Shown here: positions 7,913-18,010 of the stretch, in pieces
Layout: each line of letters begins with the position of its first letter
Position numbering within the stretch: position 1 is the first letter of the stretch
Assembly: GCF_003076515.1 (NCBI RefSeq)
Contig: NZ_CP022390.1
Span: forward strand, 3,418,572 to 3,482,571
Direction of reading: 5' to 3'
DNA from: Alcaligenes aquatilis
Lineage (GTDB): Bacteria; Pseudomonadota; Gammaproteobacteria; Burkholderiales; Burkholderiaceae_B
DNA: 64,000 nt
Translations under genes and position numbers: made by a program
The notes under the pieces: model-generated
Seen by the model: the letters and a program-made list of their open reading frames with translations, nothing else
Told to the model about the DNA's origin: nothing
Database searches by the model: none

Positions 7913-10900
7913 TTACACCAGAACGCGCTCAATACCACCATCGTTGGCACGGCGTACGTAGTCCGCCATCCAGTTCTCGCCCAGCATGTGCTTGGCCATT
8001 TCCACCACGATGTAGTCCGCATCCATCTTGGTTTCGTCCTCGTAACGGGACAAACCTTGCAGGCAGGACGGACAGGAGGTCAGCACTTTGACTTCGCCCT
8101 GGAAGCCATCGGCGCGAACAGCATCCTGGTTCTTCTGCAGTTCTTCGTGCTTGCGGAAACGGATTTGCGTGGAGATATCCGGACGCGACACAGCCAGCGT
8201 GCCCGACTCGCCACAGCAGCGGTCTGCCTTGATGGTACTGTCGCCCACCAGGGATTTGACCGTTTTCATGGGGTCTTGCAGCTTCATGGGGCTGTGGCAA
8301 GGGTCGTGGTACATGTAGCGCACGCCTTGCACATCTTCCAGTTTCAAGCCTTTTTCCAGCAGGTATTCGTGGATGTCGATCAGGCGGCAACCGGGGAAGA
8401 TCTTGTCGAATTCGTAGCCCGCCAACTGGTCGTAACAGGTACCACAGCTGACCACCACGGTTTTGATGTCCAGGTAGTTCAGGGTGGTGGCCATGCGGTG
8501 GAACAGCACACGGTTGTCGGTGATGATCTTCTCGGCCTTGTCGCTTTGACCGCTGCCGCGCTGCGGGTAGCCACAGCACAGGTAGCCAGGAGGCAGAACC
8601 GTCTGTACGCCTACATGCCAGAGCATGGCCTGGGTTGCCAGGCCTACTTGTGAGAACAAACGCTCCGAACCACAGCCGGGGAAGTAGAACACGGCTTCTG
8701 AGTCCACCGAGGTGGCTTCAGGATTACGGATGATAGGCACGTAATCCGAGTTCTCGATATCCAGCAATTTACGAGCCGTCTGCTTGGGCAGGCCACCAGG
8801 CATCTTGCGGTTGATGAAGTGGATGACCTGTTCACGAATAGGGGCCTTGCCAATGGTGGCAGGCGGGGCGCTGACCTGTTTGCGGGCGGGAGCTGCCAGC
8901 AGATTGTGTGCAGCACGCTGGGCTTTGTAACCCACTTCGATCATGGCGGTTCGAGTCGCTTTGATGACGCGTGGATCTTTGGCGTTCAAAAAGAACATGG
9001 CCGCTGCCGAGCCCGGATTAAAGGACTTTTTGCCCATGCGTTTTAACAAGGAACGCATTTCCATGGATACATCGCCAAAGTCAATATCCACCGGACAGGG
9101 GTTGTAGCACTTGTGGCACAGGGTGCAGTGGTCGCCCACGTCCTCAAACTCTTCCCAATGCTTCAGGCTGATCCCGCGACGCGTTTGCTCTTCGTACAGG
9201 AAGGCTTCGATCAGCAAAGAGGTGGCCAGAATCTTGTTGCGGGGCGAGTACAGCAGGTTGGCCCGTGGCACGTGGGTGGCACAGACTGGTTTGCACTTGC
9301 CGCAACGCAAGCAGTCCTTGATGGCGTGGGAAATGGAGCCGATTTCGCTGCGCTGCATGATCAGCGATTCGTGGCCCAGCAGGTTGAAGCTGGGCGTCCA
9401 GGCGCGGCTCAAATCCGCTCCGGGCATCAGCTTGCCGGCGTTGAAGTGGTTGTTCGGGTCCACTTCGCGCTTGTAGTTCTGGAAGGGATCCAGCTCTTCT
9501 TGCGTCAGGAACTCGTATTTGGTCAAACCAATACCGTGCTCACCGGAGATCACACCGTCCAGACCACGCGCAATTTGCATGATGCGAGCCACGGTGACAT
9601 TGGCCTGCTGCAGCATGCCGTAGTCGTCCGAGTTCACGGGGATATTGGTGTGTACGTTACCGTCACCGGCGTGCATGTGCAGAGCCACAAACACACGGCT
9701 TTTCAGCACACGGTCGTGAATAGCCTGCAGTTCGGTCAGTACGGCAGCGCAGTCGGCACCAGGGAAAATGTGTTCCAGGTTTTCACGAATCTCGCTCTTC
9801 CAGGACGTGCGGATCGTGTGATCCTGCAATAGTTGGAAAATCGAGGTGTTCGGGTCTTCTTGCAAACGCGCGTCGATAGCGGTGCTTTCCAGCGGCACGC
9901 CAATCTCGGCCAGCTCAGCTTGCGAGTCCTTCAGCGGCTTGTCCAGATTGTCCTGCAGCCACTGCCAGCGCTGGCGTACAGTGCGTACGATTTGCAGGGC
10001 ATCGTGACGACGCTCGTTCAGGATCTCTTCGCGTGTGTGCTCGGCGTCGTTGTGGTCTTCGATCTTGCCTACGGGCAGATCGCCCTGGAGGAAGTCTTCC
10101 AGTTCACGGGTCAAGCGCAGCTTGTTGTCCGTGGACAGCTCAATATTGATGCGTTCGATTTCTTCGGTGTATTCACCCATGCGGCGCAGGGGGATCACCA
10201 CGTCTTCGTTGATCTTGAAGGCGTTGGTATGGCGGGCAATGGCAGCGGTACGGGCACGGTCGGCCCAGAACTTCTTGCGGGCTTCGGCGCTGACGGCCAC
10301 AAACCCTTCACCGGAGCGGCCATTGGCCAGACGCACTACCTCGGAGGCAGCGGTGGCCACGGCATCAGGGTCGTCGCCTACGATGTCGCCAATCAAGACC
10401 ATTTTGGGCAGGCCGTCGCGCTTGCTCTTGGTGGCATAGCCCACGGCACGCAGATAGCGTTCGTCCAGGTGCTCCAGACCGGCCAGAATCGCGCCGATGC
10501 GCTTGCCTTCGCCGTTTAGGTAGTCAATGACTTCCACAATGGAGGGCACGGCCTGTTTGGCCTGGCCGAAAAACTCCATACAGACGGTGCGTGTATGCGC
10601 AGGCATGCGGTGCAGTACCCAGCGGGCCTGCGTGATCAGACCATCACAGCCTTCTTTCTGGATACCGGGCAGGCCAGCCAGGAATTTGTCGGTGACGTCT
10701 TTCCCCAGACCTTCCTTGCGAAAGCGCCGGCCTTCAATATGCAGGGTTTCGCTGCGCAGCAACTGGGCACCAGGGGCGTAACGGCCATCAAACCATTTGA
10801 CTTCAAAATGAGCCATTTCCACGTCGTGGATCTTGCCCATATTGTGTTCAAGACGGGTCACTTCCAGCCAGTTGCCCTGGGCATCGACCATGCGCCACCA

Positions 10901-11854
10901 GGCGAGGTTGTCCAGCGCGGTACCCCATAGAACGGCTTTTTTTCCGCCCGCGTTCATGGCGATGTTGCCACCGACACAGGAGGCGTCGGCCGAGGTCGGG
11001 TCCACTGCGAAAACGGCACCAGCCGCTTCGGCGGCATCCGCCACACGGCGTGTTACTACGCCAGCACCGGTCAGGATGGTGGTGACGGGTTCGTTCATGC
11101 CAGGTAGCGTGGTTTGTTCGGGCTTGCCAATGGCATCGAGCTTTTCGGTATTGATCACCACCGAGCGCCAGCTAAGTGGAATAGCACCGCCCGTATAACC
11201 CGTACCACCCCCACGTGGGATAATGGTCAGCTTCAATTCAATACAGGCACGGACCAGCGCGGCCATCTCGTTTTCGTGGTCTGGGGTGAGCACGACAAAG
11301 GGATATTCCACGCGCCAGTCGGTTGCGTCAGTGACGTGCGAGACGCGCGATAGACCATCGAACTTGATGTTGTCCTTGGCGGTCAGGCGCGACAGGGAGC
11401 GCACGATTTTCTGGCGTAGCTCGCGAGTATCGGTAAATTCCTGTTCGAATGCGGCCACGGCGCCACGGGCAGCGTGCAACAGCCGCAAAACCTTGGCATC
11501 GCGATCGGGTACGGCGCTGTCTCGGCGCTGGTCGATTTCGTTCAAGCGATGATTCAAGGCTTCGATCAGTTGACGTTGGCGCTTGGGATTATCCAGCAGA
11601 TCGTCCTGCAAATAAGGGTTGCGTTTGACAACCCAGATGTCACCCAGCACTTCAAACAGCATGCGTGCGGAGCGGCCGGTGCGGCGTTCAGAGCGTAGCT
11701 CAGACAGCTTTTCCCAGGCTTCCTCACCCAGCAGTCGCAGGATAATTTCCCGGTCCGAGTAAGAGGTGTAGTTGTAGGGGATTTCACGCAGGCGCGGCGT
11801 GTCGGTGTTGCGTGCCTGGGCAGCCAGGTGCTTGCTTGCAATGGGGGCGTTCAT
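7913..11854 (-). CDS. DUF3683 FAD-linked oxidoreductase with 4Fe-4S and CCG domains
   Basis: A very large (1313 residues) soluble flavo-iron-sulfur enzyme of the GlcD/D-2-hydroxyacid dehydrogenase type, related to YdiJ. From the N-terminus there is a DUF3683 region (about 1-150), an FAD-binding type-4 domain (about 185-330, [12 protein letters not shown]), an FAD-oxidase C-terminal domain with [10 protein letters not shown] and SGEHGIG (about 700-790), and two 4Fe-4S motifs ([11 protein letters not shown] and [14 protein letters not shown]). Two CCG cysteine domains follow ([17 protein letters not shown] and [14 protein letters not shown]). The likely reaction is oxidation of a D-2-hydroxy acid with electrons passed through Fe-S centres to the quinone pool; the substrate is unknown. 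ATG 11854 is preferred to a TTG five codons upstream. Confidence 0.88.
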   Translation of the reverse strand: MNAPIASKHLAAQARNTDTPRLREIPYNYTSYSDREIILRLLGEEAWEKLSELRSERRTGRSARMLFEVLGDIWVVKRNPYLQDDLLDNPKRQRQLIEALNHRLNEIDQRRDSAVPDRDAKVLRLLHAARGAVAAFEQEFTDTRELRQKIVRSLSRLTAKDNIKFDGLSRVSHVTDATDWRVEYPFVVLTPDHENEMAALVRACIELKLTIIPRGGGTGYTGGAIPLSWRSVVINTEKLDAIGKPEQTTLPGMNEPVTTILTGAGVVTRRVADAAEAAGAVFAVDPTSADASCVGGNIAMNAGGKKAVLWGTALDNLAWWRMVDAQGNWLEVTRLEHNMGKIHDVEMAHFEVKWFDGRYAPGAQLLRSETLHIEGRRFRKEGLGKDVTDKFLAGLPGIQKEGCDGLITQARWVLHRMPAHTRTVCMEFFGQAKQAVPSIVEVIDYLNGEGKRIGAILAGLEHLDERYLRAVGYATKSKRDGLPKMVLIGDIVGDDPDAVATAASEVVRLANGRSGEGFVAVSAEARKKFWADRARTAAIARHTNAFKINEDVVIPLRRMGEYTEEIERINIELSTDNKLRLTRELEDFLQGDLPVGKIEDHNDAEHTREEILNERRHDALQIVRTVRQRWQWLQDNLDKPLKDSQAELAEIGVPLESTAIDARLQEDPNTSIFQLLQDHTIRTSWKSEIRENLEHIFPGADCAAVLTELQAIHDRVLKSRVFVALHMHAGDGNVHTNIPVNSDDYGMLQQANVTVARIMQIARGLDGVISGEHGIGLTKYEFLTQEELDPFQNYKREVDPNNHFNAGKLMPGADLSRAWTPSFNLLGHESLIMQRSEIGSISHAIKDCLRCGKCKPVCATHVPRANLLYSPRNKILATSLLIEAFLYEEQTRRGISLKHWEEFEDVGDHCTLCHKCYNPCPVDIDFGDVSMEMRSLLKRMGKKSFNPGSAAAMFFLNAKDPRVIKATRTAMIEVGYKAQRAAHNLLAAPARKQVSAPPATIGKAPIREQVIHFINRKMPGGLPKQTARKLLDIENSDYVPIIRNPEATSVDSEAVFYFPGCGSERLFSQVGLATQAMLWHVGVQTVLPPGYLCCGYPQRGSGQSDKAEKIITDNRVLFHRMATTLNYLDIKTVVVSCGTCYDQLAGYEFDKIFPGCRLIDIHEYLLEKGLKLEDVQGVRYMYHDPCHSPMKLQDPMKTVKSLVGDSTIKADRCCGESGTLAVSRPDISTQIRFRKHEELQKNQDAVRADGFQGEVKVLTSCPSCLQGLSRYEDETKMDADYIVVEMAKHMLGENWMADYVRRANDGGIERVLV

Positions 11855-12000
11855 GGCGATAGTTGGCAAGGCCCGTCAAGGGCGGCTCAGCGAGGAGCAG
11901 ATAGGCAAAAGACAAGTGTATACGAATCGTAGCCAGGCTGCCCCCTTACTACATGGGCAAGTCAGGGATAAGAGGTGCTTTGCAGCCAGTTTGCAGCAAA

Positions 12001-12543
12001 TTACCAACCCAATTTGGGGAAAATCCACAGCAGACCCGCAGTCATGGTGATGTAGCGCGCCAGTTTTCCCACCGCCATGTAAAACAGGCTGGGCCAAAAC
12101 GGCAGGCGTAGCCAACCGGCGACGGCACACAGGGGGTCACCTACCACTGGTAGCCAGGACAGGAGCAGAGCGGGCGGGCCCATGCGGGTCAGCCAGCGTT
12201 GCCCCAGTTCATGCCAGCGACCAGCGGCCTTGTTCTTGGGCGTGTTTCCGTCCTCGGTGTTTTGCGGGTGCTTTTCGCGCCAGGCTTCGTACGCTTTTTC
12301 GGCAGCCAGGCCAGTGGCATAGCTGATCGCCCCGCCAGCCGTATTGCCTACCGTGGCCACCAGTACCGCAGGCCAAAACATATCCGGGGCCAGGTTGATA
12401 TAGGCGAACACCGCAGGCTCCGAGCCTAGGGGAAGGAGAGTAGCCGAGACCAGACTGACGATGAAAATGGCACTTAAACCGATTTCGGGCAGAGACAGGG
12501 TGGTCAAGAGCCACGAAATAAGATCAGAGATCCAGGCTTGCAT
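12001..12543 (-). CDS. YqaA family (SNARE-associated/DedA-like) inner-membrane protein
   Basis: A 180-residue membrane protein with several hydrophobic segments: about 10-40 (ISWLLTTLSL onward), 55-80, 125-150 and 160-178. A polar cytoplasmic loop at about 85-115 is rich in Lys, Asn and Glu. Signature pieces PLGSEPAVFAY, GNTAGGAISYATG and LLSWLPVVGDPLCAVAG are typical of the YqaA branch of the DedA-like family. DedA relatives act in lipid flipping and membrane homeostasis, but the role of YqaA is not established. It is divergent from ilvA. Confidence 0.88.
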   Translation of the reverse strand: MQAWISDLISWLLTTLSLPEIGLSAIFIVSLVSATLLPLGSEPAVFAYINLAPDMFWPAVLVATVGNTAGGAISYATGLAAEKAYEAWREKHPQNTEDGNTPKNKAAGRWHELGQRWLTRMGPPALLLSWLPVVGDPLCAVAGWLRLPFWPSLFYMAVGKLARYITMTAGLLWIFPKLGW

Positions 12544-12629
12544 AAGTAAAGTGGATGGGTGTTTGAAGAGAGTAATGGACGCCAGTTAGGGCATCTGCCT
12601 ATGGTATTCTGTTTTTCTTTCCCGGTGAG

Positions 12630-12655
12630 CAGTCTCAGGCAGGGGCCTGCGACTG
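12630..12655 (+). promoter_or_regulatory. hairpin in the ilvA leader
   Basis: CAGTCTCAGGC and GCCTGCGACTG form an 11-bp stem with one mismatch and an AGGG loop, 40 bases before the ilvA start. No T run follows, so it is not an ordinary terminator. Confidence 0.4.
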
Positions 12656-12694
12656 GCCTTGGTGGCAAACCGGCTGTTAATTGAAGCCTGAGAA

Positions 12695-14203
12695 ATGTCG
12701 AACGATTACCTAAAGCGAATTTTGACCTCGAAAGTGTACGATGTTGCCATCGAAACACCACTTGAACCCGCTCCCCAGGTATCGGCACGAATTAGTAACA
12801 CGGTACTGCTCAAGCGTGAAGACTATCAGCCTGTTTTTAGCTTCAAGCTGCGCGGTGCCTATAACAAGATGGCCAATCTGTCGGCCGCAGAATTAAAACG
12901 GGGTGTACTGGCCGCTTCGGCTGGCAACCACGCACAAGGCGTGGCCATGTCAGCGCGCAAGCTGGGCTGCCGCGCCGTTATTGTGATGCCAACCACCACG
13001 CCGCAAGTCAAGATTGACGGTGTGCGCAATCTGGGCGGCGAAGTGGTCCTGGCGGGCGAGAGCTACTCGGACTCCTACCAGCACGCTTTGGAACTGCAAA
13101 AGAGCGAAGGCCTGACCTTTGTGCATCCCTTTGATGATCCTGATGTGATCGCCGGGCAGGGCACGGTGGCCATGGAAATCCTGCAACAGCACCCCGGCCC
13201 GATTGAAGCGGTCTTTGTCGCGATTGGCGGTGGTGGTCTGGCAGCCGGCGTGGCAACGTACATCAAGGCCCTGCGCCCCGAAATCAAAGTAATTGGCGTG
13301 CAGACCGAAGATTCCTGTGCCATGGTGCGCAGTATCAAAGCGGGTCGACGTGTGAATTTGTCGGACGTGGGTTTGTTTTCCGATGGCACTGCTGTCAAGC
13401 AAGTGGGGTCGGAAACCTTCCGTCTGGTGCGCCAGTATGTAGATGACTTTGTCATTGTGGATACCGACGCGATTTGCGCGGCTATCAAAGATGTGTTCCA
13501 GGACTCGCGTAGCGTGCTGGAACCAGCCGGCGCTCTGGCTTTGGCCGGCGCCAAGCGCTACGCTGCTCAAAACAAGCTCAAGAACAAGACACTGATCGCG
13601 GTAACGTCCGGCGCGAACATGAACTTTGATCGTATGCGTATGGTGGCAGACCGTGCGGATGTGGGTCAGGCTCGTGAAGCCTTGTTTGCCTTGACGATTC
13701 CCGAGGCCAAAGGTAGTTTTCGTCGCCTGTGTGATGCCCTGGGGACGCGTTCGGTGACTGAGTTCAATTACCGCATGTCCAACATGGAAAAGGCGCACGT
13801 CTTTGTGGGGATGTCGATTTCTTCGGAAGCGGAAATTGAAAAGCTGGAAGAGCGTTTCGTCAAGAAAGGCTTTGGTACCTTGAATCTGACGGGCAACGAG
13901 CTGGCCAAAACCCATGTGCGTCACATGGTGGGTGGAGTGTCCAGCCAGGCTACGAACGAAGTCCTGCTGCGTTTCGAGTTTCCAGAGCGCCCTGGCGCCT
14001 TGCGTAAATTCCTGTCCAGCATGAATCAGGACTGGAATATCAGCTTGTTTCACTACCGTAATCAGGGCGATGACTACGGTCATATCCTGATCGGTATCCA
14101 GGTGCCGCCTTCGGACAAGAAAGAGTTCAAGGCCTTCCTGGACAATCTGGGCTACCCGCACTGGGACGAGACAGACAACCCGGCTTACAAGCTGTTTTTG
14201 TAA
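12695..14203 (+). CDS. ilvA: biosynthetic threonine ammonia-lyase
   Basis: PLP enzyme that deaminates L-threonine to 2-oxobutanoate, the first committed step to isoleucine. The 502-residue length is that of the biosynthetic form. The PLP-binding lysine is Lys51 in VFSFKLRGAYNKM, the SAGNHAQGVA and IGGGGLAAG phosphate-binding motifs follow, and two ACT-like regulatory domains occupy about 325-502, implying feedback control by isoleucine and valine. It starts at ATG 12695 and is monocistronic, with a strong terminator. Confidence 0.95.
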   Translation: MSNDYLKRILTSKVYDVAIETPLEPAPQVSARISNTVLLKREDYQPVFSFKLRGAYNKMANLSAAELKRGVLAASAGNHAQGVAMSARKLGCRAVIVMPTTTPQVKIDGVRNLGGEVVLAGESYSDSYQHALELQKSEGLTFVHPFDDPDVIAGQGTVAMEILQQHPGPIEAVFVAIGGGGLAAGVATYIKALRPEIKVIGVQTEDSCAMVRSIKAGRRVNLSDVGLFSDGTAVKQVGSETFRLVRQYVDDFVIVDTDAICAAIKDVFQDSRSVLEPAGALALAGAKRYAAQNKLKNKTLIAVTSGANMNFDRMRMVADRADVGQAREALFALTIPEAKGSFRRLCDALGTRSVTEFNYRMSNMEKAHVFVGMSISSEAEIEKLEERFVKKGFGTLNLTGNELAKTHVRHMVGGVSSQATNEVLLRFEFPERPGALRKFLSSMNQDWNISLFHYRNQGDDYGHILIGIQVPPSDKKEFKAFLDNLGYPHWDETDNPAYKLFL

Positions 14204-14257
14204 GTCAGTGGATGGCGCCCTACCAGTATGGCGTCGTGCAGAGTTGTCAGAACAGAA

Positions 14258-14290
14258 ACACCTCGCTTGTTAAGGCGAGGTGTTTTTTAT
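14258..14290 (+). terminator. Rho-independent terminator of ilvA
   Basis: A perfect 9-bp stem ACACCTCGC / GCGAGGTGT is followed by TTTTTTAT, about 55 bases after the stop codon. Confidence 0.9.
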
Positions 14291-14478
14291 TTGGAACCTG
14301 AGCGTGATGATTGCAGGTGCAGCGGCGTATTGCCTGATAACAAGGGGGGATTAGCTGGCAGCCCATCGCCACGCTTAATTGAGGTGCTTGTGCCAGGTTG
14401 CGCTGTTGGTTTGTGGCCTGAGGGCCGCTTGGAAGCAAGCGTAGTTCAGCCCTAGACACGCTGTCTACGCTTGTTGTG

Positions 14479-15498
14479 TCAAACCTGTGCTACACACTGC
14501 TCTAAGGCTTGCCGCAACGGTTCCAGGCTGTCATTTAGCCGTGTAAAGGCTTGTTCCTGACGAACTGACAACGCATGGGCCTGTTCTGCCGTTACCACTT
14601 CAAAGCCCAGATTCTGCCCAGGCAGGCGCTGTGCAATTTGAGCTAGATCCACGCTGGCGACCTGTCCGATTCGTGGATAGCCCCCGGTGGTTTGCCGGTC
14701 GGCCATCAGCACAATAGGCTGGCCATCGTTGGGGACTTGAATCGTTCCAAAGCAGGTGGGGGCGGAGAGCAGCTCTTTAGCCGTTTTACGCTGCAATGGC
14801 TGACCTTCCAGGCGATAGCCCATGCGTTCCGAGGCGGGGCTGATACGGTAGCTTTGGCTTTGAAACAGTTCCAGTGATTCGTCAGTGAACAAATCGGCTT
14901 GATCCAACATGACACGCAGGCGTTCTCGCGGGGCCAAGGCCAGTGCAGCAGGCATGTAAATCCGTAGCTCATCCAGTACGGCTTGCAGCCTGTTTAGTGT
15001 CGCTTCCTGATTGGGCAGGGGCCGAGCCAGTTGAATCTGATCGCCCTTTTTCAAGGCGCGACCTTCAAAACCACCCAGACCAACGCGCATATGGGTGCTT
15101 TGGCTACCCAGCAAGGATTCGACTTGAAAACCGCCGTAGACAGACAGGTAGCTGCGGGCACCTTGGCCGGGTTTGACGGACTGCATGGTCAGTGTCTGTC
15201 CGGCGCGCGCCAGAGTAGGGCGCAGCACTGCCACGGGCTGACCGTCCAGGCTGGCATTCATCTCCGCGCCGGTCAGGACAAACAGGGCGGGTGCGTCAAA
15301 CCGCAGGCTTGGGCCCTGTACGGTAATTTCCAGGCTGGCCAGGTCTTGTGCAACGGTATTGCCTGCCAGCAAATGGGCGAGCCGGTGTGCGCGTTCATCC
15401 ATGGCACCGCTGGGTGAAACCCCCAGGTGTTGGTGCCCATACCGACCTCGGTCTTGCAGGCTGCTCATCATGCCTGGCTTGAGGATATGTACCGTCAT
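14479..15498 (-). CDS. pxpC: 5-oxoprolinase subunit C (biotin-dependent carboxyltransferase family)
   Basis: A 339-residue member of the AHS2/KipA family. PxpB and PxpC with PxpA form the ATP-dependent bacterial 5-oxoprolinase that opens pyroglutamate to glutamate. Family markers are GMMSSLQDRGRYGHQHLGVSPSGAMD at the N-terminus, here with Met at the second position, and later MADRQTTGGYPRIGQVASVDL. Its ATG overlaps the pxpB stop by 4 bases (ATGA), so the two are translationally coupled. No pxpA lies next to it. Confidence 0.9.
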   Translation of the reverse strand: MTVHILKPGMMSSLQDRGRYGHQHLGVSPSGAMDERAHRLAHLLAGNTVAQDLASLEITVQGPSLRFDAPALFVLTGAEMNASLDGQPVAVLRPTLARAGQTLTMQSVKPGQGARSYLSVYGGFQVESLLGSQSTHMRVGLGGFEGRALKKGDQIQLARPLPNQEATLNRLQAVLDELRIYMPAALALAPRERLRVMLDQADLFTDESLELFQSQSYRISPASERMGYRLEGQPLQRKTAKELLSAPTCFGTIQVPNDGQPIVLMADRQTTGGYPRIGQVASVDLAQIAQRLPGQNLGFEVVTAEQAHALSVRQEQAFTRLNDSLEPLRQALEQCVAQV

Positions 15499-16193
15499 GC
15501 AGGTGTCCAGTGATCAAACTGTTCATGAGGCAGGGGCACAAAGCGCACTTGGTCACCGGGGGCGAGCAGGGCAGCGGGGGAGCGCCGGGCGTCGAACAGG
15601 CTAACTGGCGAGCGGCCAATCAAATGCCAGCCGCCAGGAGATTCGTTGGGGTAAATAATGGTTTGCTGGTTGGCAATGGCTACCGAGCCTTTGGGCAGTA
15701 CGGTGCGGGGGGTGGCACGGCGCGGCACATTCAGTTGTTCGGGCAAGATGCCCACATAGGGGGCACCGGGCGCAAAGCCCACCATAAATACCAGTTGTAC
15801 TTGACTGCTGTGCAGTTCAATGACTTGTTCCTGGCTCAGTCTCAACTGCTCGGCAATGGCGGGCAGGTCGGGGCCGAAGGGGCCGCCGTAACAGACGGGA
15901 ATATCCACCAGGGCACCGGGGGCAGCCTGATCCTGGCTGGCATCCAGCTCGGCCAGTGCCTGGTGAACATAGTTGTGCAAACGGGCGAGCTGGTCGCTGC
16001 TGCCATCCGGATAAAAGTGGATGGCAACCGCAGTAAAGCTGGGGACCAGATCACGGACACAGGCGGGCGCGTGGTCGCGCAGCAAGCGTGCGGCGCGGGT
16101 GCAGCGCAAACCGGTCTCCAAAGAAAGCTCACCGCTGAACTGCACGAGCAAACAGCGGTCGCCTTGTTCGGTAAGTAGCCAGGTTTTGTGCAT
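15495..16193 (-). CDS. pxpB: 5-oxoprolinase subunit B (AHS1/KipI family)
   Basis: A 232-residue partner of PxpC. The recognisable AHS1 core is DIPVCYGGPFGPDLPAIA near 110-125, followed by FMVGFAPGAPYVGILP and the typical C-terminal PNESPGGWHLIGRSP. KipI-like homologues can regulate kinases, but adjacency to pxpC favours 5-oxoproline cleavage. It begins 2 bases after the VOC gene stop and overlaps pxpC by 4 bases. Confidence 0.9.
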   Translation of the reverse strand: MHKTWLLTEQGDRCLLVQFSGELSLETGLRCTRAARLLRDHAPACVRDLVPSFTAVAIHFYPDGSSDQLARLHNYVHQALAELDASQDQAAPGALVDIPVCYGGPFGPDLPAIAEQLRLSQEQVIELHSSQVQLVFMVGFAPGAPYVGILPEQLNVPRRATPRTVLPKGSVAIANQQTIIYPNESPGGWHLIGRSPVSLFDARRSPAALLAPGDQVRFVPLPHEQFDHWTPA

Positions 16194-16195
16194 CT

Positions 16196-16627
16196 TTATT
16201 TGGCGAAAAGGGAGTCCAGGCTGTTGAAGGCTTTGAATTCCAGGGCGTTGCCCGATGGGTCCATGAAAAACATGGTGGCTTGCTCGCCAGGCTCGCCCTT
16301 GAAACGGATATAGGGTTCGATCACAAATTGGGTGCCAGCGGCAAGCAGCTTGTCAGCCAGGGTTTGCCAGGTGGGCATATCCAGCACGACACCAAAGTGA
16401 CGCACGGGCACGTTGTGAGCGTCTACCGCACTGGTGGCATTGCTGCCGCATTCTGAAGGAGCCAGATGAGCCACAATCTGGTGGCCGTAGAAATTGAAGT
16501 CGATCCACTGATCAGAGGATCGGCCTTCGGGACAGCCTAATGTCTGGCCATAGAACTGGCGTGCAACGGCCAGATCATGGACCGGAAAAGCAAGGTGGAA
16601 AGGGCGCAGCTCATGGGTATTGGACAT
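16196..16627 (-). CDS. VOC (glyoxalase/dioxygenase superfamily) protein
   Basis: A 143-residue single-unit protein with two beta-alpha-beta-beta-beta halves: [22 protein letters not shown] at the N-terminus and [19 protein letters not shown] in the middle, ending [15 protein letters not shown]. Candidate metal ligands are His12 and the Glu in NALEFK. It starts after a good AGGAG site and leads the operon with pxpB and pxpC. The substrate is unknown. Confidence 0.88.
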   Translation of the reverse strand: MSNTHELRPFHLAFPVHDLAVARQFYGQTLGCPEGRSSDQWIDFNFYGHQIVAHLAPSECGSNATSAVDAHNVPVRHFGVVLDMPTWQTLADKLLAAGTQFVIEPYIRFKGEPGEQATMFFMDPSGNALEFKAFNSLDSLFAK

Positions 16628-16707
16628 GCTTGGCTCCTGTGCGGCATAAATCCGCCAACGTGGTCTTCAGAGCCGTTTATTGTAGGACCAATATGGCCCC
16701 ACATGTT

Positions 16708-18006
16708 CTAGCAGTCCTGCAGTCGAACCCGACTCTTGGGGAAACGCAACATAAACACGCTGCCTACTCCCAGACGGCTTTGAATTTGCAGTTCGGCATT
16801 ATGTCGCACGATGATGTGTTTGGTAATGGCCAGGCCCAGGCCCGTGCCGCCTGTGGAGCGCGAACGGCCCTTGTCCACGCGGTAAAAGCGCTCGGTCAGG
16901 CGGGGAATGTCCTGGGCAGCAATGCCGATACCCGTGTCCTGGACGGAATAACAGGCCTCGCCGCTGTCATTCAAATACCAGCGCACAGTGATGGTGCCGT
17001 CCTTGGGGGTATAGCGCACTGCATTGGTAATCAGGTTGGAGACGGCCGAGCTTAATTCGGTTTCCATGCCCTGAATGGCAATACGCGGATCAATGTCCGT
17101 GACAAAGCTGTGTTGTCCGCCGGAGATGGCCTCGCCTTGTTTCAGCGCGCTTTCAATCAATTGGCTGACCTGCACGGTTTCCCCTTCCACCGTGGGCGAG
17201 GATTCCAGTGTCGACAAGGTTAACAAGTCGGACACAATCGACTGCATGTGACGGGTCTGCTCCAGCATCATTTGCTCGTAACGCTGACGCTGCTCCAACG
17301 GCAGGCTCTCGGCCGGCATGTCCTGCAAGGTTTCCAGAAACCCCAGCAGGACCGTCAAGGGGGTACGCAGCTCATGGGAGACATTGGCCACAAAGTCTTT
17401 GCGGGTGGTCTCCAGCATTTCAACCTGGGTGACATCGCGGGTCACGATCAGGAACTGGCCCAGGCCATAGGGTGTCAATTGCAGTAGCAAGGAGCGTTCG
17501 CGTCCGTCTTTGCTCAGGTGCAGCAACAATGGGCCGTCCCATTGGGGTTGGCGGGCGTAACGGGAGAACTCGGGTTCGCGCAGGATATTGAAGATGCTGT
17601 GATGACGGTCCGTGGCCAGATTCAGGCCGATGTGCTCACAGGCGGTCTGATTGCACCACTGCAGCTCCATTTCCCCGTTCAGGGTGATGGCACCGTCGGG
17701 CAGGGCCTCGGCGGCCATCATGATGCCATCCACGTAGCGATTCAACTCCTGAATTTCCTGCCGGTCACGGCGCAACTGGCGATAGATGGGGGCCAGAATG
17801 GCGTCCCAGGGGCCAATGGCGGGCGGAGGGGGATCACTCAGGTTACGGGTCCAGCGCTCAACGCGGGACAACTGCAAGGTGCTGATGAAAATCAGCATTA
17901 ACAGGCCGCCGCAAAACAAGGCCAGACCGGTGAATGGCCCGAGCCACCAGCCGATCAGGCTGCCCAACAGGGCCCAGATAACAATAGACGTAAATATGCT
18001 GAACAT
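16708..18006 (-). CDS. phoR: phosphate regulon sensor histidine kinase
   Basis: Membrane histidine kinase of 432 residues, partner of the PhoB gene just upstream. Two N-terminal transmembrane segments (about 3-45) have almost no periplasmic loop, as in PhoR. A PAS domain (about 90-190) follows, then HisKA with phospho-acceptor His211 (SHELRTPL), and a HATPase domain with NLITNAVRYTP, DTGIGIAAQDIPRLTERF and TGGTGLGLAI. The start at 18006 (MFSIFTS) lies 4 bases after the phoB stop and is preferred over a longer frame inside phoB. Confidence 0.93.
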   Translation of the reverse strand: MFSIFTSIVIWALLGSLIGWWLGPFTGLALFCGGLLMLIFISTLQLSRVERWTRNLSDPPPPAIGPWDAILAPIYRQLRRDRQEIQELNRYVDGIMMAAEALPDGAITLNGEMELQWCNQTACEHIGLNLATDRHHSIFNILREPEFSRYARQPQWDGPLLLHLSKDGRERSLLLQLTPYGLGQFLIVTRDVTQVEMLETTRKDFVANVSHELRTPLTVLLGFLETLQDMPAESLPLEQRQRYEQMMLEQTRHMQSIVSDLLTLSTLESSPTVEGETVQVSQLIESALKQGEAISGGQHSFVTDIDPRIAIQGMETELSSAVSNLITNAVRYTPKDGTITVRWYLNDSGEACYSVQDTGIGIAAQDIPRLTERFYRVDKGRSRSTGGTGLGLAITKHIIVRHNAELQIQSRLGVGSVFMLRFPKSRVRLQDC

Positions 18007-18010
18007 GGGA

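Noticed and set aside
12001..12543. DedA proper instead of YqaA
   Set aside because: Length and the PVVGDPLCAVAG signature fit the shorter YqaA branch better.
16708..16740. tRNA-like stretch near the phoR 3' end
   Set aside because: It resembles a T-loop in one spot but is the conserved end of phoR and cannot fold as a tRNA.
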